This document shows positions 8,279-16,385 of a DNA stretch of 64,000 nt, in pieces. The notes under the pieces were generated by a model. That model was not told where the DNA came from. It ran no database searches and saw only the letters and a list, made by a program, of their open reading frames with translations. This DNA comes from JBGLNL01 sp046484125 (GTDB taxonomy: Bacteria; Chloroflexota; Dehalococcoidia; SZUA-161; SpSt-899): positions 1 through 64,000 of the forward strand of contig JAWOBX010000049.1 of assembly GCA_046484125.1 (NCBI GenBank), written 5' to 3'. The position numbers and the translations under genes are program-made. The stretch's first letter is position 1. Each line of letters starts with the position of its first letter.

Positions 8279-9556
8279 ATGGAAAACAAGTCCGTGGATA
8301 TTTACAAAGCACTGTACGATATAGCGGTGCAAGTCTATTCAAGCACCTCAACTGAGACAGTGCTGAACGACATCGTCAGGAGTACCGCTCTCGCGCTCGG
8401 ACTTAAAGGATGCTCCCTGATGCTGCTTTCGCCGAATCGGAAACAGCTCATCCACACTGCATCATATGGACTGAGCGAACCATACCTTGGTAAAGGACCG
8501 GTCGGTGTCGGGCCGATTCTCGCTGAGGTGTTGAAGGGAAATCCGGTTGCCGTAGACGACGTAACCACCGACCAGCGCGTCCAGTACCGGGATCAGGCCA
8601 TCCGAGAAGGAATAGTCTCCATGCTGTCAGTACCCATGGTACTCCGGAACGAAACTACGGGCGTCTTGAGAGTGTATACTAACGAGCCCAGGCACTTCAC
8701 CTTTGACGATATACAGTTTCTACACCTGGTCGCCAGCCTGGGGGCCATAGCCCTTAAAAAGGCTCGTGAGTATGAATCTCAGGAAGAGTATTATGAGCAG
8801 CGCTTGCGAGAGAAGGTGAATCAGCTCGAAGCGGCAACCATGGAGCTGGAAAAGCTGGAGGAGGGCAAGAAACGGCTCTTAACCTTCATGTCCATAGTCG
8901 CCCATGATCTGAAATCGCCTCTGGCTGCGATTCAGAGCTATTTCGGCGTAATGCTGGGAGGCTATGCCGGTGAGCTCAATGATAAACACCGCCAGATGAT
9001 AGAGAGGAGCAGTACACGTATCGACGAATTGCTGGAACTGATAAGCGACCTGCTGGATATCTCCCGCATAGAGACCGGACAGACCGTCCAGGAGATGAAA
9101 GAGGTGTCGCTCGTTGAACTCTGCCGGAACCCGGTGGAGGACGCCCAAAGGCTGGCGGAACATAAAAAGATCCGTCTTGCCGCCTCAGTTGAACGTGACC
9201 TGCCTGCTATTTACGGTTCGCCTATAAGGATTCGACAGTTGTTTACCAATCTGTTGAGCAATGCCGTAAAGTTCACTCCAGAAGGAGGAAATGTCAACTT
9301 CTCTCTTTACGAAAGAAACGGCTTTATCGTTGGCGAGGTGAAGGATAACGGAGCCGGCATCCCTGAGGAGGACCTGGAACATGTGTTCAACGATTTCTAC
9401 CGCGCCAGCAATGTGGAGGTGCCCGGCACAGGACTGGGCCTGCCTATCGTAAAACGGATTGTCGAGTCGCATGGTGGTGAAATCAAGGTGGAGAGCCCGT
9501 GTCCAGATACCGGCACGGGATGCAGATTCATATTTACGCTTTACGTTGAAGACTAG
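8279..9556 (+). CDS. Cytosolic GAF-domain sensor histidine kinase
   Basis: A 425-residue two-component kinase without membrane segments. An N-terminal GAF domain (about residues 15-165) is followed by a charged coiled coil (170-205). The HisKA dimerisation domain carries the phosphoacceptor in IVAHDLKSPL, and the HATPase domain has NLLSNAVKFTPEGG and GTGLGLPIVKRI. It probably senses a cytosolic ligand or redox signal and phosphorylates the two receiver proteins encoded right after it. The GGAGG (8273-8277) is only one base from the ATG, which is unusually close, and a stop codon upstream rules out a longer form. A GTG a few codons inside is an alternative start. Confidence 0.9.
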   Translation: MENKSVDIYKALYDIAVQVYSSTSTETVLNDIVRSTALALGLKGCSLMLLSPNRKQLIHTASYGLSEPYLGKGPVGVGPILAEVLKGNPVAVDDVTTDQRVQYRDQAIREGIVSMLSVPMVLRNETTGVLRVYTNEPRHFTFDDIQFLHLVASLGAIALKKAREYESQEEYYEQRLREKVNQLEAATMELEKLEEGKKRLLTFMSIVAHDLKSPLAAIQSYFGVMLGGYAGELNDKHRQMIERSSTRIDELLELISDLLDISRIETGQTVQEMKEVSLVELCRNPVEDAQRLAEHKKIRLAASVERDLPAIYGSPIRIRQLFTNLLSNAVKFTPEGGNVNFSLYERNGFIVGEVKDNGAGIPEEDLEHVFNDFYRASNVEVPGTGLGLPIVKRIVESHGGEIKVESPCPDTGTGCRFIFTLYVED

Positions 9557-9614
9557 ACTTACTTACTTCACTGTTAGTATAATGAATACGCTGAGAAACA
9601 CCGGAGGCTCGCAA

Positions 9615-10028
9615 TTGCCACAAGGGCCAAAAATATTAGTCATTGATGACGACCCCGATATCAGAGAGGCTCTCGCCATAATACTTGAAACCGAGGATTA
9701 CCAGGTAACCACAGCCCGATATGGCGCTGAGGGGCTGGAGAAGGTCAAGTCTGATAAACCGGACCTGATTATTCTCGATCTTATAATGCCGGGAGTAGGT
9801 GGATTCGCGGTGTACAAGAAACTCAAGAGTCCGGATAAACCCGAATGGAACGATATACCGATTCTGGTTCTGACATCCCTGAGGGAGGATTCCAGCCGGG
9901 CGAGATTTGAGGAAGAAACGGGTATGGAGATGAGGGTTGATGACTATATTGAGAAGCCGATTTCTCCGGCGACAATAGTGGAACGGATTGGAAGGCTGCT
10001 TAAAAACACAAAGGAACATACAACTTGA
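9615..10028 (+). CDS. Single-domain response regulator 1
   Basis: A 137-residue CheY-like receiver with the acidic pair in VIDDDPD, the phosphoacceptor Asp55 in LDLIMPG, and the conserved lysine in YIEKPI. There is no output domain. I chose the TTG at 9615 because a GGAGG (9603-9607) sits seven bases before it. The in-frame ATG at 9582 has no ribosome site. It has a short extra segment before the lysine motif (around ETGMEMRVDD), shared in position with the next receiver. It may act by protein-protein contact or as a phosphate sink. Confidence 0.85.
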   Translation: MPQGPKILVIDDDPDIREALAIILETEDYQVTTARYGAEGLEKVKSDKPDLIILDLIMPGVGGFAVYKKLKSPDKPEWNDIPILVLTSLREDSSRARFEEETGMEMRVDDYIEKPISPATIVERIGRLLKNTKEHTT

Positions 10029-10062
10029 TGTTCAACCTGTGATAAGTTGAAAGGAGAGACTG

Positions 10063-10449
10063 ATGGATGACAAAGAAGCCAGAATTCTGCTAGTGGATGA
10101 CGACCCGGATTTCGTGGAAGCGACAAAGACCGTGCTGGAGACCAAATACTCAGTGAGTATTGCCACTGAGGGTGAAGAGGGTTTGAAAAAGGCAAGGGAA
10201 GAAAAACCTGACCTGATAATCCTCGATGTGATAATGCCCGTTAAGGATGGATTCACAGCGGCTGAGCAGTTGAAAAAGGATTCTGAGCTAAGTGATATAC
10301 CCGTGATCATGCTTACGAGCTATGCCGAGAGGAAGGGAGAGACCAGTATACCTGTCTCCAAAGGTATGAGCCTCGAGGCGGAGGATTACATCGAGAAACC
10401 GGTCAAGCCTGAGGAGCTCCTTAAAAGGGTTGATGCTCTCTTAAAATAG
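10063..10449 (+). CDS. Single-domain response regulator 2
   Basis: A 128-residue receiver and a clear paralogue of the previous gene: VDDDPD near the start, phosphoacceptor Asp55 in LDVIMPV, and YIEKPVK near the end. Like its neighbour it has an insertion before the last strand (SIPVSKGMSLEAED) and no DNA-binding domain. The start follows AAGGAGAG. Two tandem output-less receivers after a soluble kinase suggest a phosphorelay whose output protein is encoded elsewhere. Confidence 0.88.
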   Translation: MDDKEARILLVDDDPDFVEATKTVLETKYSVSIATEGEEGLKKAREEKPDLIILDVIMPVKDGFTAAEQLKKDSELSDIPVIMLTSYAERKGETSIPVSKGMSLEAEDYIEKPVKPEELLKRVDALLK

Positions 10450-10524
10450 GCCATGATCGCCGCTATTACCAGTTAATCCGGTGGGTCAGCTTATTCTAGT
10501 CAATAAATAATGCTACGAGACGCG

Positions 10525-10551
10525 CAGGGGCAGGGGAATAACCTGCCCCTG
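10525..10551. terminator. Stem-loop after the two-component genes
   Basis: A perfect ten-pair stem, CAGGGGCAGG (10525-10534) and CCTGCCCCTG (10542-10551), with a seven-base loop, followed by only a short TAATTT. It may end the two-component transcript or lie in the leader of the next operon. The weak T tract makes it an uncertain intrinsic terminator. Confidence 0.45.
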
Positions 10552-10617
10552 TAATTTGAAATAATACTTACGGAATAGCAATTCCCCATTCCGATCAGCA
10601 AGTTCGGAGAAGGTGAT

Positions 10618-11145
10618 TTGACTGAGGCAACCTCTGAGACAACGGAAGAAGAGAAGAAACAGATAAACGGCCTGCTGAAAAACCTTGACCAGAAGTTTTC
10701 CAAAGACCGCAGGAATCTCATTCCGATACTGCAGGAAGCGCAAAGTCTGCTTGGATACCTTCCACATGAAGCCATGCAGGGAATTGCCGGGTTCCTTCGA
10801 ATTCCGGCAATTGATGTATTCAGCGTGGTAACCTTCTATAACCAGTTCAGACTTAACCCGCCCGGTAAACACTCTATCAGAGTCTGTTTGGGCACAGCCT
10901 GTCATATTGCGGGCGGTAAAATAATTCTTGACTCGTGGAAAAGGCGGCTGAATATCGGTACGCGGGAAACTACCCCGGATCGTGGATTTGACCTTGACAC
11001 TGTAGCGTGCGTTGGATGCTGCGCCATGGCGCCGGTAACGGTGATAGACGGGCAGGTCAACGGCAGGATAACTCCCACCAGAGTGGATGGCATCCTTCTC
11101 TCATACAAGATGGAGCAGGATAGCGAGAATGAGGAAAGCCGATGA
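10618..11145 (+). CDS. NuoE/HydC-like [2Fe-2S] subunit, second copy
   Basis: A 175-residue 24 kDa-type subunit with the thioredoxin-fold cluster ligands Cys90-x4-Cys95 and Cys131-x3-Cys135. It starts with TTG after GGAGAAGGTG. Its stop overlaps the NuoF-like start by four bases (ATGA), so the two are translationally coupled. It is a paralogue of the gene at 5076-5555 but has a longer N-terminus rich in Glu and Thr. Expected role: electron transfer to or from the FMN subunit of the same diaphorase. Confidence 0.9.
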   Translation: MTEATSETTEEEKKQINGLLKNLDQKFSKDRRNLIPILQEAQSLLGYLPHEAMQGIAGFLRIPAIDVFSVVTFYNQFRLNPPGKHSIRVCLGTACHIAGGKIILDSWKRRLNIGTRETTPDRGFDLDTVACVGCCAMAPVTVIDGQVNGRITPTRVDGILLSYKMEQDSENEESR

Positions 11146-13067
11146 ATTCCGACGTCGCCTCCATTTTTGAAAAACTGCGAAAACAGGCGGTTGCCAGGTG
11201 GGAATCGGTTTTTCGTGGAGATAATCCAGTGGTTCTGGTGGGAACAGCGACATGCGGCAGGGCCGCCGGCGCTATTGATGTACTCAACACCATAAGAGAT
11301 AAACTGGCCGCGGAACACCCGGAGATCGCCGTTCTTGAAGTGGGATGCATGGGCCATTGTTACGCGGAGCCGCTGGTGACCATTATAAAGCCGGGGGGCG
11401 AATATCCTCCCATATTGTACGGATACGTCACTCCTGAAATCGCGAGTTTGCTGGTACGTGACTATGTCCTGGGAGAAGATCCTTCCTTCGAGTTCATGCT
11501 GGGAGCGCTTGAGGAACACCAGGTAATACCTTCTATTTACGATCTGCCCCGGTACTCTTATGAACAGCATTTACTGCTAAGGAATTGTGGCAACATCGAT
11601 CCCGATAGTATAGAACATTATATAGCGAACGGGGGTTATTCGGCCCTATCAAAGGCACTGCAACTTAAGCCGGAAGATATCATCGGGAGCCTGATAGAAT
11701 CCGGCTTGAGGGGAAGGGGCGGGGCGGGTTTCCCCACTGGAGAGAAATGGCAGATATGCCGGGATGCCGGAGCTGACAGCAGCTATTTGATCTGTAACGC
11801 TGATGAAGGCGATCCCGGGGCCTTCATGGACCGGTCCATTCTGGAGAGCGACCCCCATTCGGTTATCGAAGGAATGGCCATCGCCGGTTATGCCATCGGG
11901 ACTCACGAGGGTTACGTTTATGTGCGCGCGGAATACCCCCTGGCGGTTGACCGCGTAAAGATGGCAATAGAACAGGCACGCGAATGGAACCTGCTTGGAA
12001 AGGGTATTCTAGGCAGTGATTACGACTTCGATATTGATGTATTCCGGGGTTCGGGGGCTTTTGTCTGTGGAGAGGAGACCGCGCTCATTGCGTCTATGGA
12101 GGGAAGACCGGGAATGCCGCATCACCGCCCCCCGTTCCCCGCCATCGCAGGACTTTATAGTAAACCCACCGTAATCAATAATGTCAAAAGCCTTGCCTCG
12201 GTCCCTCACATAATCGGAGAGGGCCCTGAATGGTTTTCAAGTACCGGGACTGAGGAGACCAGCGGAACCGCGGTCTTCGCCCTGGCGGGTAAGTTGGTCA
12301 ACACCGGCCTGACAGAGGTTCCAATGGGAACTACATTGCGTCAGGTTATATTTGATATAGGCGCGGGCATTCCACAAGGTAAGAAATTCAAGGCGGTGCA
12401 GATCGGCGGCCCGTCGGGTGGTTGCCTCCCGGAATCCGAGCTGGACAGGCCGATTGATTTTGATTCCCTGAGAGAGGCTGGAGCCATGATGGGATCGGGT
12501 GGCATGGTGGTTCTCGATGAAGATGACTGCATGGTTGATGTGGCACGGTACTTCCTTGAGTTTACACAGGGGGAATCCTGCGGGAAATGCACTATGTGCC
12601 GGCTCGGCACCAGGCAGATGCTTGAGATTCTCGAGGATATAACCAGGGGCGAGGCCAGCATGGAACAGCTCGACACGCTTGAAAAGCTGGCCGCTGACAT
12701 TAAGGACGGGTCATTGTGCAATCTGGGAAAGACAGCGCCGAATCCAATCATGACAACTCTCAGGTATTTCAGGGAGGAATACGAAGCTCATATCAACGAA
12801 AAAAGGTGTCCGGCGCTGCGCTGTCCAGAGCTGATAGCATATTACATAGTGCCGGAGAAATGCGAGCGCTCGTGCGACGCCTGTGTGGGAACATGTACGG
12901 TCGAGGCGATATATACCGGCACCAAAAGAGTGAAAGTCATCGATCAGAGCAAGTGCGTCAAATGCAATACCTGTGTCGATGCGTGTCCGCCTCAATACAA
13001 TGCGATTGTAAAGATATCCCCGTTAAGCGAGCTGCCGGAGGCTTTGCCTCCCCTCGAGCAGAAGTAG
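11142..13067 (+). CDS. NuoF/HydB-like NADH-binding flavoprotein
   Basis: A 641-residue subunit. The N-terminal thioredoxin-like [2Fe-2S] domain contains TATCGRA and GCMGHC. The FMN/NADH domain follows (GRGGAGFPTGEKW, NADEGDPGAFMDR), then the SLBB region, the N3 cluster motif SCGKCTMCRLGT and a later Cys. The C-terminus has two ferredoxin motifs: CERSCDACVGTC, with one residue more than the standard spacing, and CVKCNTCVDACP. This layout matches the HydB subunit of bifurcating hydrogenases and NADP-reducing hydrogenases. No GltD fusion is present, unlike the copy at 2000-5065. It probably oxidises or reduces NAD(P) in a soluble complex with its neighbours. Confidence 0.92.
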   Translation: MNSDVASIFEKLRKQAVARWESVFRGDNPVVLVGTATCGRAAGAIDVLNTIRDKLAAEHPEIAVLEVGCMGHCYAEPLVTIIKPGGEYPPILYGYVTPEIASLLVRDYVLGEDPSFEFMLGALEEHQVIPSIYDLPRYSYEQHLLLRNCGNIDPDSIEHYIANGGYSALSKALQLKPEDIIGSLIESGLRGRGGAGFPTGEKWQICRDAGADSSYLICNADEGDPGAFMDRSILESDPHSVIEGMAIAGYAIGTHEGYVYVRAEYPLAVDRVKMAIEQAREWNLLGKGILGSDYDFDIDVFRGSGAFVCGEETALIASMEGRPGMPHHRPPFPAIAGLYSKPTVINNVKSLASVPHIIGEGPEWFSSTGTEETSGTAVFALAGKLVNTGLTEVPMGTTLRQVIFDIGAGIPQGKKFKAVQIGGPSGGCLPESELDRPIDFDSLREAGAMMGSGGMVVLDEDDCMVDVARYFLEFTQGESCGKCTMCRLGTRQMLEILEDITRGEASMEQLDTLEKLAADIKDGSLCNLGKTAPNPIMTTLRYFREEYEAHINEKRCPALRCPELIAYYIVPEKCERSCDACVGTCTVEAIYTGTKRVKVIDQSKCVKCNTCVDACPPQYNAIVKISPLSELPEALPPLEQK

Positions 13068-13111
13068 TCGCATCTACGGCGATAATATGTAATGGCTCAG
13101 AGCAGGATGTT

Positions 13112-13762
13112 ATGGCGATGAAGGAAGTCACACTCACTATCGACGGCAGGGAGGTCACTGCTGCCCAGGGCGAGACAGTTCTATGGACAGCTCTGGATAA
13201 TGATATATACATACCTAACCTGTGTGCCATTCGTGAGGCCCCGGAGGTGAGCGCCTCCTGCCGGCTCTGTTTCGTAGAAGTCGAAGGGAAATCCCGGCCG
13301 GTAACCGCATGCACCGAACCGGTTGATGAAGGTATGGTTGTCAATACGCGCGGTGAGTCCTCCACACAATTGGCCCGAACGGCACTGGAGTTGCTGCTGG
13401 CGAGCCATGACGTGGATTGCAAAAACTGTTCGGCTAATGGTTCATGCGAACTGCAGAGAGCGGCGAGGCACCTTGGTGTCAAGCTAAAGACGAAAAGGCT
13501 TAAAAAGCTGGTCCGGGACCTGCCTGTAGATGATAGCAGCCCGATTTTCATATATGATCCAAACAAGTGCGTACTATGCGGGAAGTGCGTGTGGAAGTGC
13601 CGGGAGCAAGGGATCGGCGCCATCGGATTTGCCTACCGCGGATTTGAAAGGATGGTAACCTCTTACGGGGGTCAGCCTATAGGTCAGTCACAGTGCAACC
13701 AATGCAGAGAATGCGTAGAGATATGTCCTGTCGGAGCACTGAGTCTAAAGGAGAACAAATGA
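13112..13762 (+). CDS. HoxU/NuoG-N-like Fe-S subunit without catalytic domain
   Basis: A 216-residue protein with complete ligands for a [2Fe-2S] cluster (Cys38, 50, 53, 67), a His-Cys3 cluster (His99, Cys103, 106, 112) and two [4Fe-4S] clusters (Cys153, 156, 159, 163 and Cys195, 198, 201, 205). It ends there, with neither the hydrogenase H-cluster domain nor a molybdopterin domain. I start it at the ATG at 13112, near an AGGA; the ATG at 13118 is also possible. An open frame extends much further upstream but overlaps the NuoF gene. With the two preceding genes it forms a HoxEFU-type diaphorase whose terminal partner is not encoded here. Confidence 0.88.
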   Translation: MAMKEVTLTIDGREVTAAQGETVLWTALDNDIYIPNLCAIREAPEVSASCRLCFVEVEGKSRPVTACTEPVDEGMVVNTRGESSTQLARTALELLLASHDVDCKNCSANGSCELQRAARHLGVKLKTKRLKKLVRDLPVDDSSPIFIYDPNKCVLCGKCVWKCREQGIGAIGFAYRGFERMVTSYGGQPIGQSQCNQCRECVEICPVGALSLKENK

Positions 13763-14544
13763 CATACCAATCACTTCTCCTGGAAAAAGATAGCGGTCTG
13801 GCTACAGTCACGCTTAACAGGCCTGAGAAGATGAACGCCATCTCTCCCGAACTGGTGGACGAATTGATTGAAGTGATAGATGAAACAGAGCGCGATGACG
13901 AAGTCCGCGCGGTACTGATTACCGGGGCGGGGAGGGCATTTTGCGCGGGAGGGGATGTCGAAACCCTTCTTTCCGGGACCGATAACCCGGCTGAAGTCTA
14001 CAGCTCCAGCCTGAAGGGTGCCAAGATAATCTCCGGAATTAGAAACGCCTCCAACCCATGGATAGCGGCGGTCAATGGTCCGGCGGTCGGTGCCGGGTGT
14101 AATCTTGCTATCGGTTGTGATATTATAATTGCGGCCAGTAGCGCTACGTTCAGCCTGGCGTTCATGAAGCTCGGGTTGCACCCGGATACCGGGGGCATTT
14201 ACCTGCCCACCCGATTGTTGGGCCCAGCTCGTGCGCTTGAGCTGGTTTTAACCGGTAAAACAATCGGAGCGGAAGAGGCTGAAAGAATAGGATTGATAAA
14301 CCTGGTTGTACCGGATGATGAACTGGCGATCAGATCAAAAGAGATGGCACTAAAGCTGGCTCACGGTCCATCAAGGAGTATAGCGATGGCCAAGTCCAGC
14401 ATCTATAGCGCCGCGAGTATGGATATGGAGTCGATACTGGAGAGTGAAGCTCGTGCGATCAGTCTGACAATGGCAACAGACGATGCGCGAGAGGGAATAA
14501 GAGCTTTTCTGGAAAAGAGAAAGCCTCAGTTCAAAGGAAAGTAA
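13759..14544 (+). CDS. Enoyl-CoA hydratase/isomerase family protein, PaaG-like
   Basis: A 261-residue crotonase-fold protein. The oxyanion-hole segments are visible (AFCAGGDV and GPAVGAGC). The two glutamates of true enoyl-CoA hydratases are missing: the first position is Asn in GAGCNLA. Instead it has HPDTGG, resembling the aspartate motif of PaaG-type enoyl-CoA isomerases. The ATG overlaps the preceding stop (ATGA) after AAAGGAG, so it is co-translated with the diaphorase. This suggests the diaphorase might serve an acyl-CoA reaction, but the substrate is not deducible. Confidence 0.85.
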   Translation: MTYQSLLLEKDSGLATVTLNRPEKMNAISPELVDELIEVIDETERDDEVRAVLITGAGRAFCAGGDVETLLSGTDNPAEVYSSSLKGAKIISGIRNASNPWIAAVNGPAVGAGCNLAIGCDIIIAASSATFSLAFMKLGLHPDTGGIYLPTRLLGPARALELVLTGKTIGAEEAERIGLINLVVPDDELAIRSKEMALKLAHGPSRSIAMAKSSIYSAASMDMESILESEARAISLTMATDDAREGIRAFLEKRKPQFKGK

Positions 14545-14546
14545 TT

Positions 14547-15302
14547 TTGGCTGTCACGATAGTAACCGCGGGCAAGGGCGGAACGGGTAAGACGACCATA
14601 GCCGCTCTTTTAATTGATCTACTTTCGAAAAAAGGGACCGTTCTGGCCGTCGACGCCGATCCAAGCACCAACCTCAACCTGGCGCTTGGAATGCCCGTGG
14701 AAGAAACAATCGGCAAGATCAGAGAGGATATGGCGGTGGCGGTCAAAAGCGGCACATACGATAACAGCGTATCCAAACCAGACTATATAGAGATGAAGAT
14801 AATGGAGTCGCTGGTCGAGTCAGAGAAGGTGGATTTACTTGCCATGGGGCGTCCGGAGGGGCCGGGGTGCTACTGCGCGGCAAACAACATGCTCAGGGCG
14901 TCAATTGACCGCCTGGGGAAGAATTATGATTACGTGGTAATTGATTGCGAAGCGGGCATGGAGCATGTGAGCCGCCAGACGACCAGGGATATAGATATAT
15001 TGCTTATCGTCTCCGATCCTACCATAAGAGGTATTATAGCCGCTTCGAGGATGAAACCTCTGATAAAAGAGATGAGGGCTAGGGTAGAGCAGATATGGCT
15101 GATAGTAAACAGGGTAGATGGAGATCTTCCTGAGGAAATACTGAACGCGGTAAAGGAAAACGAGCTTGACCTGCTGGCCAGCATCCCCGCGGACCCAAAT
15201 CTGGCTGCACTTGAGTTGAAGGGTGAGCCCTCAATAAACCTTCCGGTGGAATCACCGTTGAAGACAGGGATAGCTGAGATCGCCGGTAAACTGGGACTTT
15301 GA
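14547..15302 (+). CDS. cooC: CooC-type carbon monoxide dehydrogenase accessory ATPase
   Basis: A 251-residue MinD/CooC ATPase with the deviant Walker A motif GKGGTGKTT and the CooC-typical Cys-Tyr-Cys in GPGCYCAANN, the nickel-binding pair at the dimer interface. Its known role is nickel insertion into CO dehydrogenase. It begins with TTG two bases after the previous stop, following AAAGGA. CO dehydrogenase genes themselves are not in the window. AcsE follows immediately, which fits a Wood-Ljungdahl accessory operon. Confidence 0.88.
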   Translation: MAVTIVTAGKGGTGKTTIAALLIDLLSKKGTVLAVDADPSTNLNLALGMPVEETIGKIREDMAVAVKSGTYDNSVSKPDYIEMKIMESLVESEKVDLLAMGRPEGPGCYCAANNMLRASIDRLGKNYDYVVIDCEAGMEHVSRQTTRDIDILLIVSDPTIRGIIAASRMKPLIKEMRARVEQIWLIVNRVDGDLPEEILNAVKENELDLLASIPADPNLAALELKGEPSINLPVESPLKTGIAEIAGKLGL

Positions 15303-15391
15303 GTCAATCAAGAGGCAAGTCCTCTTCAGATGCGTCGGCTTCCGAACGAGGCCATTACGAACATAAATACTTAAGGAAGGAGAAAAACAAC

Positions 15392-16318
15392 ATGGAAGTA
15401 ATCGGAGAGAACATTCACATCATCTCCAAGCAGATCCGGGAGGCCGTTGACAATCGCGACAAAGGGTTTATTCAGGACCTGGCCAGAAAACAGCAGGAGG
15501 CAGGAGCCAAATTCCTGGACCTGAACATCGGTCCGCGGAAAAAGGATGGCGTGGAGGTCATGCAATGGATGGTTGAGACAGTCAAAGAGATAACAGATCT
15601 CCCTATCTCTCTGGATACCACCAATGCCGCTGCTATTGAAGCCGGACTTAAGATGCTGCCGCCAAAAACCATAATAAACAGTACAAACGCCAACCCTGAA
15701 AGGATGCAGGTTCTCATGCCTATGGCGGCTGAGCACGATGCGATGCTGATTTGCCTGACCTTGAGAGCCACCGGCCTGCCGGCTACGGCGGACGAGCGAG
15801 CCGAAATCGCCGCCACCGATCTGATGATGACCGCTATGGAATACGGTCTGCCCATGGAGAATATCATATTCGATCCTCTGGCTATGACCGTCAATGGAAC
15901 GCAGTCTCATGGCCCCGAGGTTATAAAGGCGACGCAGGTCATAAAATCGTTGAACGATCCGCCCTTCCTTACCACCTGCGGGCTTTCCAACGTCTCAAAT
16001 TCCTGCCGTGACGAAGTTCGGCCCATTCTCAATCGAGTGTATGCCGCCATGCTGGCCGGAGCCGGGATGGACTGGCCGATCGCCGATGCTTTTGACCAGG
16101 AACTTCGTAAAGTAATTGACATAGTTAATAACCGTGATGACTCAACACCGCTCAATAAGTTGTATCTTGCGCTGCATGATGCCTCGGCAGCGGGTGCCGC
16201 CGAGGAGTTTGATTTCAGCATCGTTGATCAGAATGACCCCGAGCAGGTTGCTGTCATGAAAACCGCCAAGGTGCTGTTAAACCAGACGCTTTACGCTCAC
16301 GGTTTTCTAAATCTCTAA
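15392..16318 (+). CDS. acsE: Methyltetrahydrofolate:corrinoid/iron-sulfur protein methyltransferase
   Basis: A 308-residue pterin-binding TIM barrel of the AcsE/MetH methyltransferase type. It begins MEVIGENIHIISKQI, carries the folate-pocket strands FLDLNIGPRKKDG and ISLDTTNAAAIEAG, and ends with YAHGFLNL. It moves the methyl group made by MetF from methyl-THF to the corrinoid Fe-S protein for acetyl-CoA synthesis. The start was set at 15392 because GGAAGGAG lies nine bases upstream. The open frame extends back to the CooC stop. A strong bidirectional stem-loop follows. Confidence 0.93.
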   Translation: MEVIGENIHIISKQIREAVDNRDKGFIQDLARKQQEAGAKFLDLNIGPRKKDGVEVMQWMVETVKEITDLPISLDTTNAAAIEAGLKMLPPKTIINSTNANPERMQVLMPMAAEHDAMLICLTLRATGLPATADERAEIAATDLMMTAMEYGLPMENIIFDPLAMTVNGTQSHGPEVIKATQVIKSLNDPPFLTTCGLSNVSNSCRDEVRPILNRVYAAMLAGAGMDWPIADAFDQELRKVIDIVNNRDDSTPLNKLYLALHDASAAGAAEEFDFSIVDQNDPEQVAVMKTAKVLLNQTLYAHGFLNL

Positions 16319-16327
16319 AAATCAAAA

Positions 16328-16360
16328 CAGCCTCCCGGAGTCAAATTCTCCGGGAGGCTG
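16328..16360. terminator. Bidirectional terminator between acsE and mutL
   Basis: A perfect 13-pair stem (16328-16340 with 16348-16360) and a seven-base loop lie between the convergent acsE and mutL genes. T-rich sequence follows on the plus side (TTCTT), and TTTTGATTTT follows on the minus side, so it can end both transcripts. Confidence 0.85.
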
Positions 16361-16385
16361 TTCTTAAATCATCTCCGTATCGCGG

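Noticed and set aside
10618..13762. Trimeric [FeFe] hydrogenase HydABC
   Set aside because: The third subunit ends after the ferredoxin domains; no H-cluster motifs are present.
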